Virus record (IMG/VR): IMGVR_UViG_3300021354_000450
Span: 1-64,000 of that record
DNA length: 64,000 bases
Reading direction: 5' to 3' (one strand)
DNA from: a virus
Part shown: one piece after another, positions 26,336 through 31,218 of the stretch
Layout: the number at the start of each line of letters is the position of its first letter
Position numbering within the stretch: position 1 is the stretch's first letter
The notes under the pieces: model-generated
Told to the model about the DNA's origin: nothing
Seen by the model: the letters and a program-made list of their open reading frames with translations, nothing else
The model's database searches: none
Position numbers and translations under genes: made by a program

Positions 26336-26409
26336 AATATTAAAATACATTATAGTCGATGGAAGGAATCGATACAAGACGTCTGTCCTTGTGTATGTGT
26401 TTTAATATT
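26336..26409. repeat. Long-stem inverted repeat H1
   Basis: AATATTAAAATACAT pairs with ATGTGTTTTAATATT with one G-T pair. The loop holds two smaller hairpins. Same stem family as 26404-26486 and 28266-28320. Confidence 0.65.
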
Positions 26410-26486
26410 AAAGCATACTTAATGCTATATAATAGCTAGGCCAGCAGAGTCTCGGTAATAAAATTCTGTTAAGTGTGTTTTAATAT
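26404..26486. repeat. Long-stem inverted repeat H2
   Basis: AATATTAAAGCATACTT pairs with AAGTGTGTTTTAATAT using two G-T pairs. Its right arm is identical over 16 bases to the right arm of H3 at 28266-28320. Confidence 0.6.
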
Positions 26487-26548
26487 ACGTTCTCCACCCC
26501 GGCAAAAGGTTAAAATGCATAGCAGGAGAACGTTATAAATGTAGAATT

Positions 26549-26634
26549 GGGTGTTTATACCGTTAAGGAGACGGTTCCGGCTGTAACCCGGACGCTTTAT
26601 CGCTCTGATGGATCGTTACCATCAACACCCACCA
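26549..26634 (+). tRNA. tRNA-Tyr(GTA)
   Basis: Acceptor GGGTGTT/AACACCC, anticodon arm TCCGG-CTGTAAC-CCGGA, long variable arm as expected for Tyr, and encoded CCA. The T-loop is ATCGTTA, with A54 and T58 in place of T54 and A58. Confidence 0.88.
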
Positions 26635-26640
26635 ATTTTT

Positions 26641-26715
26641 GCTCCTTAAGCATTGATGGCGATGCGCATGACTTGTAATCATGATAACTCGGTTCGATTC
26701 CGGGCAGGAGCTCCA
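26641..26715 (+). tRNA. tRNA-Thr(TGT)
   Basis: Anticodon arm CATGA-CTTGTAA-TCATG, canonical T-loop TTCGATT, encoded CCA. The last acceptor pair is a T-C mismatch. Confidence 0.9.
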
Positions 26716-26725
26716 AACAAAAAGG

Positions 26726-26753
26726 TTGTTAAAACCTAAAATTGTAGTATAAT
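26726..26753 (+). promoter_or_regulatory. Promoter TTGTTA-N16-TATAAT before a gene-free region
   Basis: TTGTTA at 26726-26731 and TATAAT at 26748-26753. The next 360 bases hold no ORF but many helices, so this promoter probably makes an RNA that is not translated. Confidence 0.5.
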
Positions 26754-26754
26754 A

Positions 26755-27115
26755 GAACTTGTTACTTAGTAACAATACGGCATCGTAAAGTGTCGTGGGA
26801 TGGTAAAAGCTGGATACATGTCTTTAACGTGAAATCAATTATGTGTTAATATGAGCCCAATTAAATATCAAGTACACTTGAGGCATGTATTAACAATGAG
26901 ATTGAAAGTAATTAAGAGTGGGGCTATTGGAGTTGATCACCAAAAACCTTGCAAGAAGAATGTTGAAACGCCAGCAACTTTACACCATTTTTAAATTATG
27001 AAGTAGTTTGTTGATACCAAAGTGAGACCAACCTGGTGATAAGGTATATATGAGGCAGAAGCCCATAATGTATATACAAACTCCGTAGCGGCGTAAAGGC
27101 GAATTACTTCATTTT
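26755..27115 (+). ncRNA. Candidate structured RNA between tRNA-Thr and tRNA-Glu
   Basis: About 360 bases without a credible ORF behind a promoter. Visible helices include GTTACT/AGTAAC right after the start, ACGGCA/TGTCGT, TACATG/CATGTA, AGCCC/GGGCT and CAAGT/ACTTG. The last 115 bases form a closed domain: ATGAAGTA (26998-27005) pairs with TACTTCAT (27105-27112), enclosing GTTTG/CAAAC and GATACC-type stems. Large ornate RNAs (GOLLD, ROOL) are known next to phage tRNAs, but I cannot match this to a family by eye. Confidence 0.5.
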
Positions 27116-27125
27116 ATATTTTTAT

Positions 27126-27202
27126 GTCCCTATAGTTTACGCTGTTTAGAACACTACCCTTTCACGGTAGTAGACCCGGATAGTCGCCGGGTAGGGACGC
27201 CA
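27126..27202 (+). tRNA. tRNA-Glu(TTC)
   Basis: Acceptor GTCCCTA/TAGGGAC with G73 and CCA; anticodon arm CTACC-CTTTCAC-GGTAG. The T-loop ATAGTCG departs from the norm at 54, 56 and 58, and the D-loop lacks the usual GG pair that contacts it. Confidence 0.82.
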
Positions 27203-27207
27203 ATTTT

Positions 27208-27287
27208 TGTAGTGAAGCCACAGTCGTAACTGTCCGGACAGGAGAAGACAAAATACTTAAATGTGCAGATGGGTTCGCACTGCTACA
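27208..27287 (+). ncRNA. 80-nt tRNA-like structured element
   Basis: TGTAGTG (27208-27214) can pair with TGCTACA (27281-27287) with two G-T pairs, enclosing ACAGT-CGTA-ACTGT and GTGC/GCAC hairpins. It has tRNA length and sits between two tRNAs, but no anticodon arm or CCA is recognisable. It may be a decayed tRNA or a small RNA. Confidence 0.3.
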
Positions 27288-27298
27288 TAATATTTTAA

Positions 27299-27375
27299 CT
27301 CTCATTAGCTCAGTTTGGTAGAGCGATCCGTTTGGGGCGGATAGGTCGGAGGTTCAAATCCTTTATGAGAGACCA
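27299..27375 (+). tRNA. tRNA-Pro(TGG)
   Basis: Acceptor CTCTCAT/ATGAGAG, anticodon arm ATCCG-TTTGGGG-CGGAT, canonical T-loop TTCAAAT, CCA encoded. Confidence 0.93.
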
Positions 27376-27381
27376 ATTTAT

Positions 27382-27457
27382 AAGTAGGTAGTTTAAGTAG
27401 GCAAAACTTTGGACTCCAAACCCAACATTTCCGGATCGTGGCCGGACCTACTTGCCA
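27382..27457 (+). tRNA. tRNA-Trp(CCA)
   Basis: Acceptor AAGTAGG/CCTACTT with G73; anticodon loop CTCCAAA is typical of Trp although the top stem pair is A-C. T-loop is ATCGTGG (A54, T58). Confidence 0.82.
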
Positions 27458-27465
27458 ATTTAAAT

Positions 27466-27540
27466 GGCTCGTTCGTATAAAGGTTATTACGGGGGATTGT
27501 CTATCCCTTTATAAGAGTTCGAATCTCTTACGAGTCGCCA
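27466..27540 (+). tRNA. tRNA-Asp(GTC)
   Basis: Acceptor GGCTCGT/ACGAGTC, anticodon arm GGGGA-TTGTCTA-TCCCT, canonical T-loop TTCGAAT, CCA encoded. Confidence 0.92.
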
Positions 27541-27554
27541 ATTTTAGGAATAAC

Positions 27555-27788
27555 ATGAAATTTATTATTGAAGGTTATAAAGAAAAAAATGATATTCGTA
27601 AAAAATTATTAACCATGGGACTTACTCCAAATACAGTAATTGAAGTTATTCGAAAAGCACCTTTAGGTGATCCATTAGAAATTAAAGTTCGTGGTTATAG
27701 TTTAACAATTAGACAATCTGAATTTGATTTATTAAAGTTACAACTTATGTGTTGTGGTTGTTCTAATAAAAAACAAAGATGTGGTTAA
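27555..27788 (+). CDS. feoA: FeoA-domain protein
   Basis: A 77-residue SH3-like FeoA protein: IRKKLLTMGLTPNTVIEVI and DPLEIKVRGYSLTIRQSE are the two signature halves. In bacteria FeoA supports the FeoB ferrous-iron transporter. No feoB is present, so it would act on the host system or has been repurposed. The C-terminal tail has four Cys (CCGCSNKKQRCG), beyond the normal FeoA end, which could bind metal. It sits inside the tRNA array behind an AGGAATAAC ribosome site. Confidence 0.88.
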   Translation: MKFIIEGYKEKNDIRKKLLTMGLTPNTVIEVIRKAPLGDPLEIKVRGYSLTIRQSEFDLLKLQLMCCGCSNKKQRCG

Positions 27789-27811
27789 CTGATCACTAAA
27801 GTTTAAAATAT

Positions 27812-27887
27812 TCCTAAGTAGCTCAGTTGGTAGAGCGTCAAGTTGCCAACCTGAATGTCGGGGGATCGTGACCCTCCTTAGGAGCCA
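27812..27887 (+). tRNA. tRNA-Gly(GCC), first copy, atypical acceptor
   Basis: Anticodon arm TCAAG-TTGCCAA-CCTGA is identical to the second Gly tRNA at 28877. However the acceptor is TCCTAAG/CTTAGGA with G73 rather than the G1-C72, T73 expected for Gly, and the T-loop is ATCGTGA (A54, T58). It looks chimeric. Confidence 0.78.
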
Positions 27888-27894
27888 ATTTATT

Positions 27895-27968
27895 GGGGAT
27901 TTAGTTAAATGGTATAACAACGCCCTTGCACGGCGTTATCAAGAGTTCGATTCTCTTAATCTCCACCA
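27895..27968 (+). tRNA. tRNA-Ala(TGC)
   Basis: Acceptor GGGGATT/AATCTCC with A73, anticodon arm ACGCC-CTTGCAC-GGCGT, T-loop TTCGATT, CCA encoded. Confidence 0.92.
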
Positions 27969-27977
27969 ATTTGTAAT

Positions 27978-28055
27978 GCCTCCTTATCCCAACTTGGTAG
28001 AGGAAACGGGTTTAGATTCCGTAAAGTCTCAGTTCGAATCTGAGAGGAGGTACCA
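27978..28055 (+). tRNA. tRNA-Leu(TAG)
   Basis: Acceptor GCCTCCT/AGGAGGT, anticodon arm ACGGG-TTTAGAT-TCCGT, three-pair D-stem like class II tRNAs, T-loop TTCGAAT. The variable loop is only about 5 bases, unlike the long arm normal for Leu. Confidence 0.8.
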
Positions 28056-28062
28056 ATAACTT

Positions 28063-28129
28063 GCTTTAAATGGAAAGGCCGTTCGTTTACACCGAGCAGA
28101 CAGAGGTTCGATTCCTTTCTAAAGCACCA
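28063..28129 (+). tRNA. tRNA-Val(TAC), D-arm truncated
   Basis: Anticodon arm GTTCG-TTTACAC-CGAGC, T-arm with TTCGATT and CCA are intact. Only 11 bases (ATGGAAAGGCC) separate acceptor and anticodon stems, so the D-arm is mostly missing and the RNA is 67 nt. Either a minimal tRNA or a decaying gene. Confidence 0.65.
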
Positions 28130-28187
28130 AAATTTTAATAGGAAAATAAAATGAAACGAAAACAAAAGAAAGAAACTGACAAATTAT

Positions 28188-28266
28188 GGGAGTATAGTGT
28201 TTAACGGTTTAGCACAGCGGTCTTTTAAATCGCCAGGTGTAGGTTCAAATCCTACTACTCCTACCA
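28188..28266 (+). tRNA. tRNA-Lys(TTT)
   Basis: Acceptor GGGAGTA/TACTCCT, anticodon arm GCGGT-CTTTTAA-ATCGC, T-loop TTCAAAT, CCA encoded. Its last base joins the left arm of inverted repeat H3. Confidence 0.92.
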
Positions 28267-28320
28267 TATATTAAAACACATTAAAAAATAACATAACTTA
28301 TCAAGTGTGTTTTAATATAT
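28266..28320. repeat. Long-stem inverted repeat H3 filling a tRNA spacer
   Basis: A 15-bp perfect stem (core ATATTAAAACACA with TGTGTTTTAATAT) with a 25-base loop. It runs exactly from the CCA end of tRNA-Lys to the first base before tRNA-Met. Same stem family as the two repeats at 26336-26486. Confidence 0.75.
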
Positions 28321-28395
28321 GGTAATATAGCATAATAGTAGTGCAACGTTTTCATACGGCGTTAGATGTTAGTGCAATTCTAACTATTACCACCA
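28321..28395 (+). tRNA. tRNA-Met(CAT), elongator or Ile2 type
   Basis: Acceptor GGTAATA/TATTACC, anticodon loop TTCATAC, T-loop TGCAATT, CCA encoded. It lacks the GGG/CCC anticodon stem of initiators. A CAT anticodon could also be an Ile tRNA needing lysidine; the sequence alone does not decide. Confidence 0.85.
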
Positions 28396-28401
28396 ATTTA
28401 T

Positions 28402-28476
28402 GCTTTTGTAGTTAAATGGTTATAACCATCGGCTGATAACCGATAATTACAAGTTCGATTCTTGTCAAAAGCACCA
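28402..28476 (+). tRNA. tRNA-Ile(GAT)
   Basis: Acceptor GCTTTTG/CAAAAGC, anticodon arm ATCGG-CTGATAA-CCGAT, T-loop TTCGATT, CCA encoded. Confidence 0.92.
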
Positions 28477-28567
28477 ATAATGGTTGTAAATACTAATGAA
28501 AGATATTATAATAAATTAAAAATTAAAAGAAAATAAAAGTTCTTACTAAAAAAGATTTAAATTTAAT

Positions 28568-28642
28568 TGGGATTAAATCGAGAGGCTCAGATATCACTCT
28601 TTGAAAGTGAGTAGGATGGATCGTTACCATCAATCCCGGCCA
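28568..28642 (+). tRNA. tRNA-Gln(TTG)
   Basis: Acceptor TGGGATT/AATCCCG with G73, anticodon arm TCACT-CTTTGAA-AGTGA. T-arm GATGG-ATCGTTA-CCATC is identical to that of tRNA-Tyr and has A54/T58. Confidence 0.85.
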
Positions 28643-28686
28643 ATTTAAAACTAGTAAAATCAATTTAACAATAAAGAGGAAATATT

Positions 28687-28869
28687 ATGGCAAATGAAAG
28701 TAAAGCAAACAGACCAAGATCTACTCCATTACTAACAAGAAATGGAAAAACAAAGTTAAAGCCATTAAATTTAAAACAATTAAATGAATTACTTGCGAGG
28801 TCAGGTAGACCAAAAGATAAAGCTAAAGTTCAACGAAGAATTAGACTTGTTGAAAGTAGATTAGCTTAA
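28687..28869 (+). CDS. Small basic protein, unknown
   Basis: A 60-residue highly basic protein (many Lys and Arg; KDKAKVQRRIRLVESRL at the C-terminal helix). It has a good AAAGAGGAAAT ribosome site and lies between tRNA genes. A nucleic-acid-binding role is plausible from charge only. No family recognised. Confidence 0.7.
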   Translation: MANESKANRPRSTPLLTRNGKTKLKPLNLKQLNELLARSGRPKDKAKVQRRIRLVESRLA

Positions 28870-28876
28870 AGTATAT

Positions 28877-28951
28877 GCGGGTGTAGCTCAGTGGTAGAGC
28901 GTCAAGTTGCCAACCTGAATGTCGAGGGTTCAAACCCCTTCACCCGCTCCA
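28877..28951 (+). tRNA. tRNA-Gly(GCC), second copy
   Basis: Acceptor GCGGGTG/CACCCGC with T73, as expected for Gly; anticodon arm identical to the copy at 27812; canonical T-loop TTCAAAC; CCA encoded. Confidence 0.93.
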
Positions 28952-28957
28952 AAAAAT

Positions 28958-29048
28958 GGAAGGTTATCTAACCGGGGATGTTAGCCTAGTCTTGAAAACT
29001 AGTGGAGCCTGTAAGGGCCAGGGGATCGATACCGCCAACCTTCCGCCA
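28958..29048 (+). tRNA. tRNA-Ser(TGA)
   Basis: Acceptor GGAAGGT/ACCTTCC with G73, anticodon arm CTAGT-CTTGAAA-ACTAG, long variable arm. T-loop reads ATCGATA (A54 but A58 kept) and the T-stem has mismatches. Confidence 0.85.
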
Positions 29049-29176
29049 AACAAATGACATAGAAATATGTCCAATGGTTGTAAGTTACAATGGGTGGTTA
29101 TAGGAACTTTCAAGTATTTCAATGATAAGCGACAGTTTACGCAACTGTAGCATAAATACATTCATAGGAGAACATT

Positions 29177-29620
29177 ATGAATGTAAATGAAAAAGGGGCC
29201 GTAGGTCTGATTGAAGTAATCAGAGACCTAGCCAAAAAAGGATATGAGTGCTTCACTCCTATCCATGACTATAGTAAAGTAGATTTGATAGTGATGGACA
29301 AGTTAGCAAACACCTTCAAGATACAGATTAAGTATAGGACTACTGTACGAGATAAGATTGAAGTAGGGTTTCATTCAGTAGTTAATGGTAAGAAGATTCC
29401 GATGGACTTATCTTCTATTGACGGCTGGGCAGTATACTGTCCTGAAATAGACAAAGTAATTTATGTTCATACAAGTGAAATAAACGCAGAATTATGTGGT
29501 TTTAGTTTTAGACTAGAACCTGGAAAAACAACATTCAATACTAGTGACGGAAGAACTAGATTGAAATTGTTTAACGAATATGGAGACGTGGCCGAGTGGC
29601 CTAAGGCAGCAGGTTGCTAA
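29177..29620 (+). CDS. PD-(D/E)XK endonuclease-like protein ending inside tRNA-Ser
   Basis: A 147-residue protein that fits the PDDEXK_11 type: EKGAVGLIEVIRDLAKKGYE, HDYSKVDLIVMD and FKIQIKYRT give the E...D...QxK nuclease core. Such genes behave like free-standing homing endonucleases in phages. The last 12 residues (GDVAEWPKAAGC) are translated from tRNA-Ser(GCT) sequence, and the stop codon lies in the anticodon arm of that tRNA. An AGGAGAACATT ribosome site precedes the ATG. The overlap suggests insertion next to the tRNA. Confidence 0.82.
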   Translation: MNVNEKGAVGLIEVIRDLAKKGYECFTPIHDYSKVDLIVMDKLANTFKIQIKYRTTVRDKIEVGFHSVVNGKKIPMDLSSIDGWAVYCPEIDKVIYVHTSEINAELCGFSFRLEPGKTTFNTSDGRTRLKLFNEYGDVAEWPKAAGC

Positions 29621-29673
29621 CCTGTCGTGTCAAGTAATTGGCACCGTGAGTTCGAATCTCACCGTCTCCGCCA
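29582..29673 (+). tRNA. tRNA-Ser(GCT)
   Basis: Acceptor GGAGACG/CGTCTCC with G73, anticodon loop TTGCTAA, long variable arm, T-loop TTCGAAT, CCA encoded. Its first 39 bases overlap the nuclease gene. Confidence 0.93.
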
Positions 29674-29681
29674 AACATATA

Positions 29682-29712
29682 AGTCTAGGTTCGAATCCTA
29701 TACCTTTCGCCA
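29682..29712 (+). pseudogene. 3' half of a tRNA (relic)
   Basis: A T-arm (CTAGG-TTCGAAT-CCTAT) followed by an acceptor 3' strand and GCCA, with no matching 5' half. It lies directly after tRNA-Ser(GCT), probably left by recombination or nuclease-driven insertion. Confidence 0.7.
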
Positions 29713-29717
29713 AATAT

Positions 29718-29795
29718 GCACAGGTGCCAGAGTGATCAAATGGAGCGGTCCGCAAAATCGTAAAGTCGCGGGTTTGAATCCCGCCCTGTGCTCCA
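29718..29795 (+). tRNA. tRNA-Cys(GCA)
   Basis: Acceptor GCACAGG/CCTGTGC with T73; anticodon loop CCGCAAA has C33 in place of the nearly invariant T33. T-loop TTTGAAT. CCA encoded. Confidence 0.85.
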
Positions 29796-29845
29796 GTATT
29801 GTCTAATTTATAAATATTATTATCCCACATTAGGAGTAATGTATT

Positions 29846-29983
29846 ATGAAAGCAATACCATTAATTATATTAGCAATATTGTTGTTTCTGTATATTAACA
29901 TAGAAATAGCTTCATTAAATCCATGTTCGAACTTTTCACGTGATCCAAGTTCATGTAATTCAGATCATGACTTTGAAGAATAA
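29846..29983 (+). CDS. Small exported or membrane-anchored peptide
   Basis: A 45-residue ORF with an N-terminal hydrophobic helix (IPLIILAILLFLYIN) and a short Cys- and Asp-rich tail (NPCSNFSRDPSSCNSD). AGGAGTAAT ribosome site upstream. Unknown function; the two Cys could form a disulfide outside the membrane. Confidence 0.55.
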   Translation: MKAIPLIILAILLFLYINIEIASLNPCSNFSRDPSSCNSDHDFEE

Positions 29984-29997
29984 ACTTTAAATAGAAG

Positions 29998-30025
29998 TTG
30001 ACAAATAGTTTAAAGAGTTTATAAT
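29998..30025 (+). promoter_or_regulatory. Promoter TTGACA-N16-TATAAT abutting tRNA-Arg
   Basis: TTGACA at 29998-30003 and TATAAT at 30020-30025. The -10 box ends at the base before tRNA-Arg(TCT), so a start here would fall inside that tRNA and serve the genes behind it. Confidence 0.6.
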
Positions 30026-30101
30026 ACGGTTGTAGTCTAACGGATAAGGCAACACTCTTCTAAAGTGTTCTATGTGAGTTCAAATCTCACCAACCGTGCC
30101 A
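30026..30101 (+). tRNA. tRNA-Arg(TCT)
   Basis: Acceptor ACGGTTG/CAACCGT, anticodon arm ACACT-CTTCTAA-AGTGT, T-loop TTCAAAT, CCA encoded. Reads AGA, a frequent codon in AT-rich genomes. Confidence 0.93.
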
Positions 30102-30106
30102 ATAAT

Positions 30107-30181
30107 GCCCTTGTAGTTTAATGGAAAGAATACCTGGCTACGAACTAGATGATGGGAGTTCGATTCTCTCCGAGGGTGCCA
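30107..30181 (+). tRNA. tRNA-Arg(ACG)
   Basis: Acceptor GCCCTTG/CGAGGGT, anticodon loop CTACGAA, T-loop TTCGATT, CCA encoded. The anticodon stem has one mismatch. A34 would need conversion to inosine by the host. Confidence 0.88.
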
Positions 30182-30210
30182 TTTTTTAACAACAAAAGGA
30201 AATAAAATAA

Positions 30211-30456
30211 ATGAAATACTTAATAATCTTAGCAACATTGCTTGTAATGTCTGGTTGTGCTTCAACTGGTGATTTAGAAGCATTACAAACTCGTGTTGAT
30301 ACCTTTGAAGCAGGTCATAAAACTTTAGTAGCTGATCATGAAGCAATTAAAGCCGATCATGAAGCAATTAAAGCTGATATTAGTGCGATTAAAACTGAAC
30401 ATTCGCGTTATACAGTTAAATTAGATAATCTTTTTAAAAAAATTCAATTAAAATAA
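30211..30456 (+). CDS. Small coiled-coil lipoprotein (Lpp- or spanin-like)
   Basis: An 81-residue lipoprotein: signal peptide with lipobox VMSGCAST (Cys near 16), then a continuous helix with repeated DHEAIKAD units, ending in a basic LFKKIQLK. The layout resembles the outer-membrane lipoprotein Lpp or a phage outer-membrane spanin. The tandem DHEAIKA repeat shows recent slippage. Behind an AAAGGAAAT ribosome site. A lysis role is possible but not shown. Confidence 0.7.
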   Translation: MKYLIILATLLVMSGCASTGDLEALQTRVDTFEAGHKTLVADHEAIKADHEAIKADISAIKTEHSRYTVKLDNLFKKIQLK

Positions 30457-30469
30457 TCAATTGATTTTT

Positions 30470-30493
30470 CTACGCTACTTTTCAGTAGCGTAG
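30470..30493. other. Nine-pair hairpin after the lipoprotein gene
   Basis: CTACGCTAC pairs with GTAGCGTAG over TTTTCA. It follows the lipoprotein stop but has no T-run on either side, so it may be a weak terminator or a processing hairpin before tRNA-His. Confidence 0.5.
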
Positions 30494-30513
30494 TTAAAAA
30501 AGATATGTTAGGT

Positions 30514-30587
30514 GTGGACGTGATGGAATTGGTAGACATCTCATACTGTGAATATGAATTTTGCGGGTTCAAGTCCCGTCGTTCACC
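30514..30587 (+). tRNA. tRNA-His(GTG)
   Basis: Acceptor GTGGACG/CGTTCAC with C73, anticodon arm TCATA-CTGTGAA-TATGA, T-loop TTCAAGT. Unlike the rest of the array no CCA is encoded (CCCTAA follows), and the base before position 1 is T, so G-1 is not encoded. Confidence 0.8.
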
Positions 30588-30617
30588 CCTAACTTATTTT
30601 AATCAATAAATTTTAAT

Positions 30618-31163
30618 ATGAAAACATATATAACTTCAGATTTACATTTTGGACACAAACGAATTAAAAAATTCTGTCCGGAAGCAAGGGCACGTTTTAA
30701 CACAAATATTGATATCATGAATCAAGAAATGATTGCAGAATGGAATGCAATTGTTGATTCAACTGATTTAGTATATATTTTAGGTGATATTGCATTTTTA
30801 CCTTCTGATCAAACTGTTGACATTTTAAATCAATTAAATGGTACTAAAATTTTAATTGAAGGCAACCATGATCGTAAGTTATTAAAAGATCCTAATTTCT
30901 GTGCATGTTTTTCTGAAATACACAAATACTTTGTTACAGAGTATGACGGAAAATATGTTGTGATGTTTCATTATCCTATTGCAGAATTTGATCAAATGCA
31001 CAGAGGTGCAGTTCATTTTCATGGACATTTACATGGTTCAGAAAGTGGATTAGAACATTATCGTGTTAGAGATATGGGAATGGATGCAACTGGACAAATT
31101 GTAACTTTAATGGAAACTGCAATTTCAAGTGCATTAACTGGAAAAATTAAAGAACATCATTGA
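30618..31163 (+). CDS. Calcineurin-like metallophosphoesterase
   Basis: A 181-residue phosphoesterase with the full motif set: TSDLHFGH (metal site 1), LGDIAF, GNHDRK (catalytic His-Asp), HYPIAEF and HFHGHLHG. The family hydrolyses phosphodiesters or monoesters of nucleotides or RNA ends. In front of a polynucleotide kinase and RNA ligase it may take part in RNA-end repair, as a 2',3'-phosphate remover; substrate is inferred only. Many T4-like phages carry it. Confidence 0.9.
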   Translation: MKTYITSDLHFGHKRIKKFCPEARARFNTNIDIMNQEMIAEWNAIVDSTDLVYILGDIAFLPSDQTVDILNQLNGTKILIEGNHDRKLLKDPNFCACFSEIHKYFVTEYDGKYVVMFHYPIAEFDQMHRGAVHFHGHLHGSESGLEHYRVRDMGMDATGQIVTLMETAISSALTGKIKEHH

Positions 31164-31192
31164 TTGACAGGTTGATAAAACCGTGTTATAAT
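31164..31192 (+). promoter_or_regulatory. Consensus promoter before the RNA ligase
   Basis: TTGACA at 31164-31169 and TATAAT at 31187-31192, 17-base spacer, 26 bases before the ligase ATG. It directly follows the phosphoesterase stop. Confidence 0.75.
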
Positions 31193-31218
31193 TTATTTTT
31201 ATTTAAGAGCTAAACAAA

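Larger units (their letters stand above)
26281..26533 (+). ncRNA. Candidate structured RNA with three long hairpins
   Basis: No ORF covers this stretch. It contains three consecutive stems: 26336-26350 with 26395-26409 (15 pairs), 26404-26420 with 26471-26486 (G-U pairs allowed), and 26487-26495 with 26525-26533 (9 pairs), the last ending 15 bases before tRNA-Tyr. The first two stems belong to one sequence family that recurs at 28266-28320. It may be a tRNA-precursor leader or an independent RNA. Confidence 0.45.

Noticed and set aside
26281-26410. Hammerhead or other self-cleaving ribozyme
   Set aside because: No CTGATGA...GAAA core or other recognisable catalytic core was found among the hairpins.
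27438-27554. Longer start for FeoA
   Set aside because: It would be translated from tRNA-Trp and tRNA-Asp sequence; the ATG at 27555 gives a normal FeoA start.
28151-28204. 17-codon ORF running into tRNA-Lys
   Set aside because: Very short, composed of Lys-rich low complexity and overlapping the tRNA; chance is more likely.
30470-30493. Rho-independent terminator after the lipoprotein gene
   Set aside because: The stem is strong but no T-run follows on either strand, so I list it only as a hairpin.
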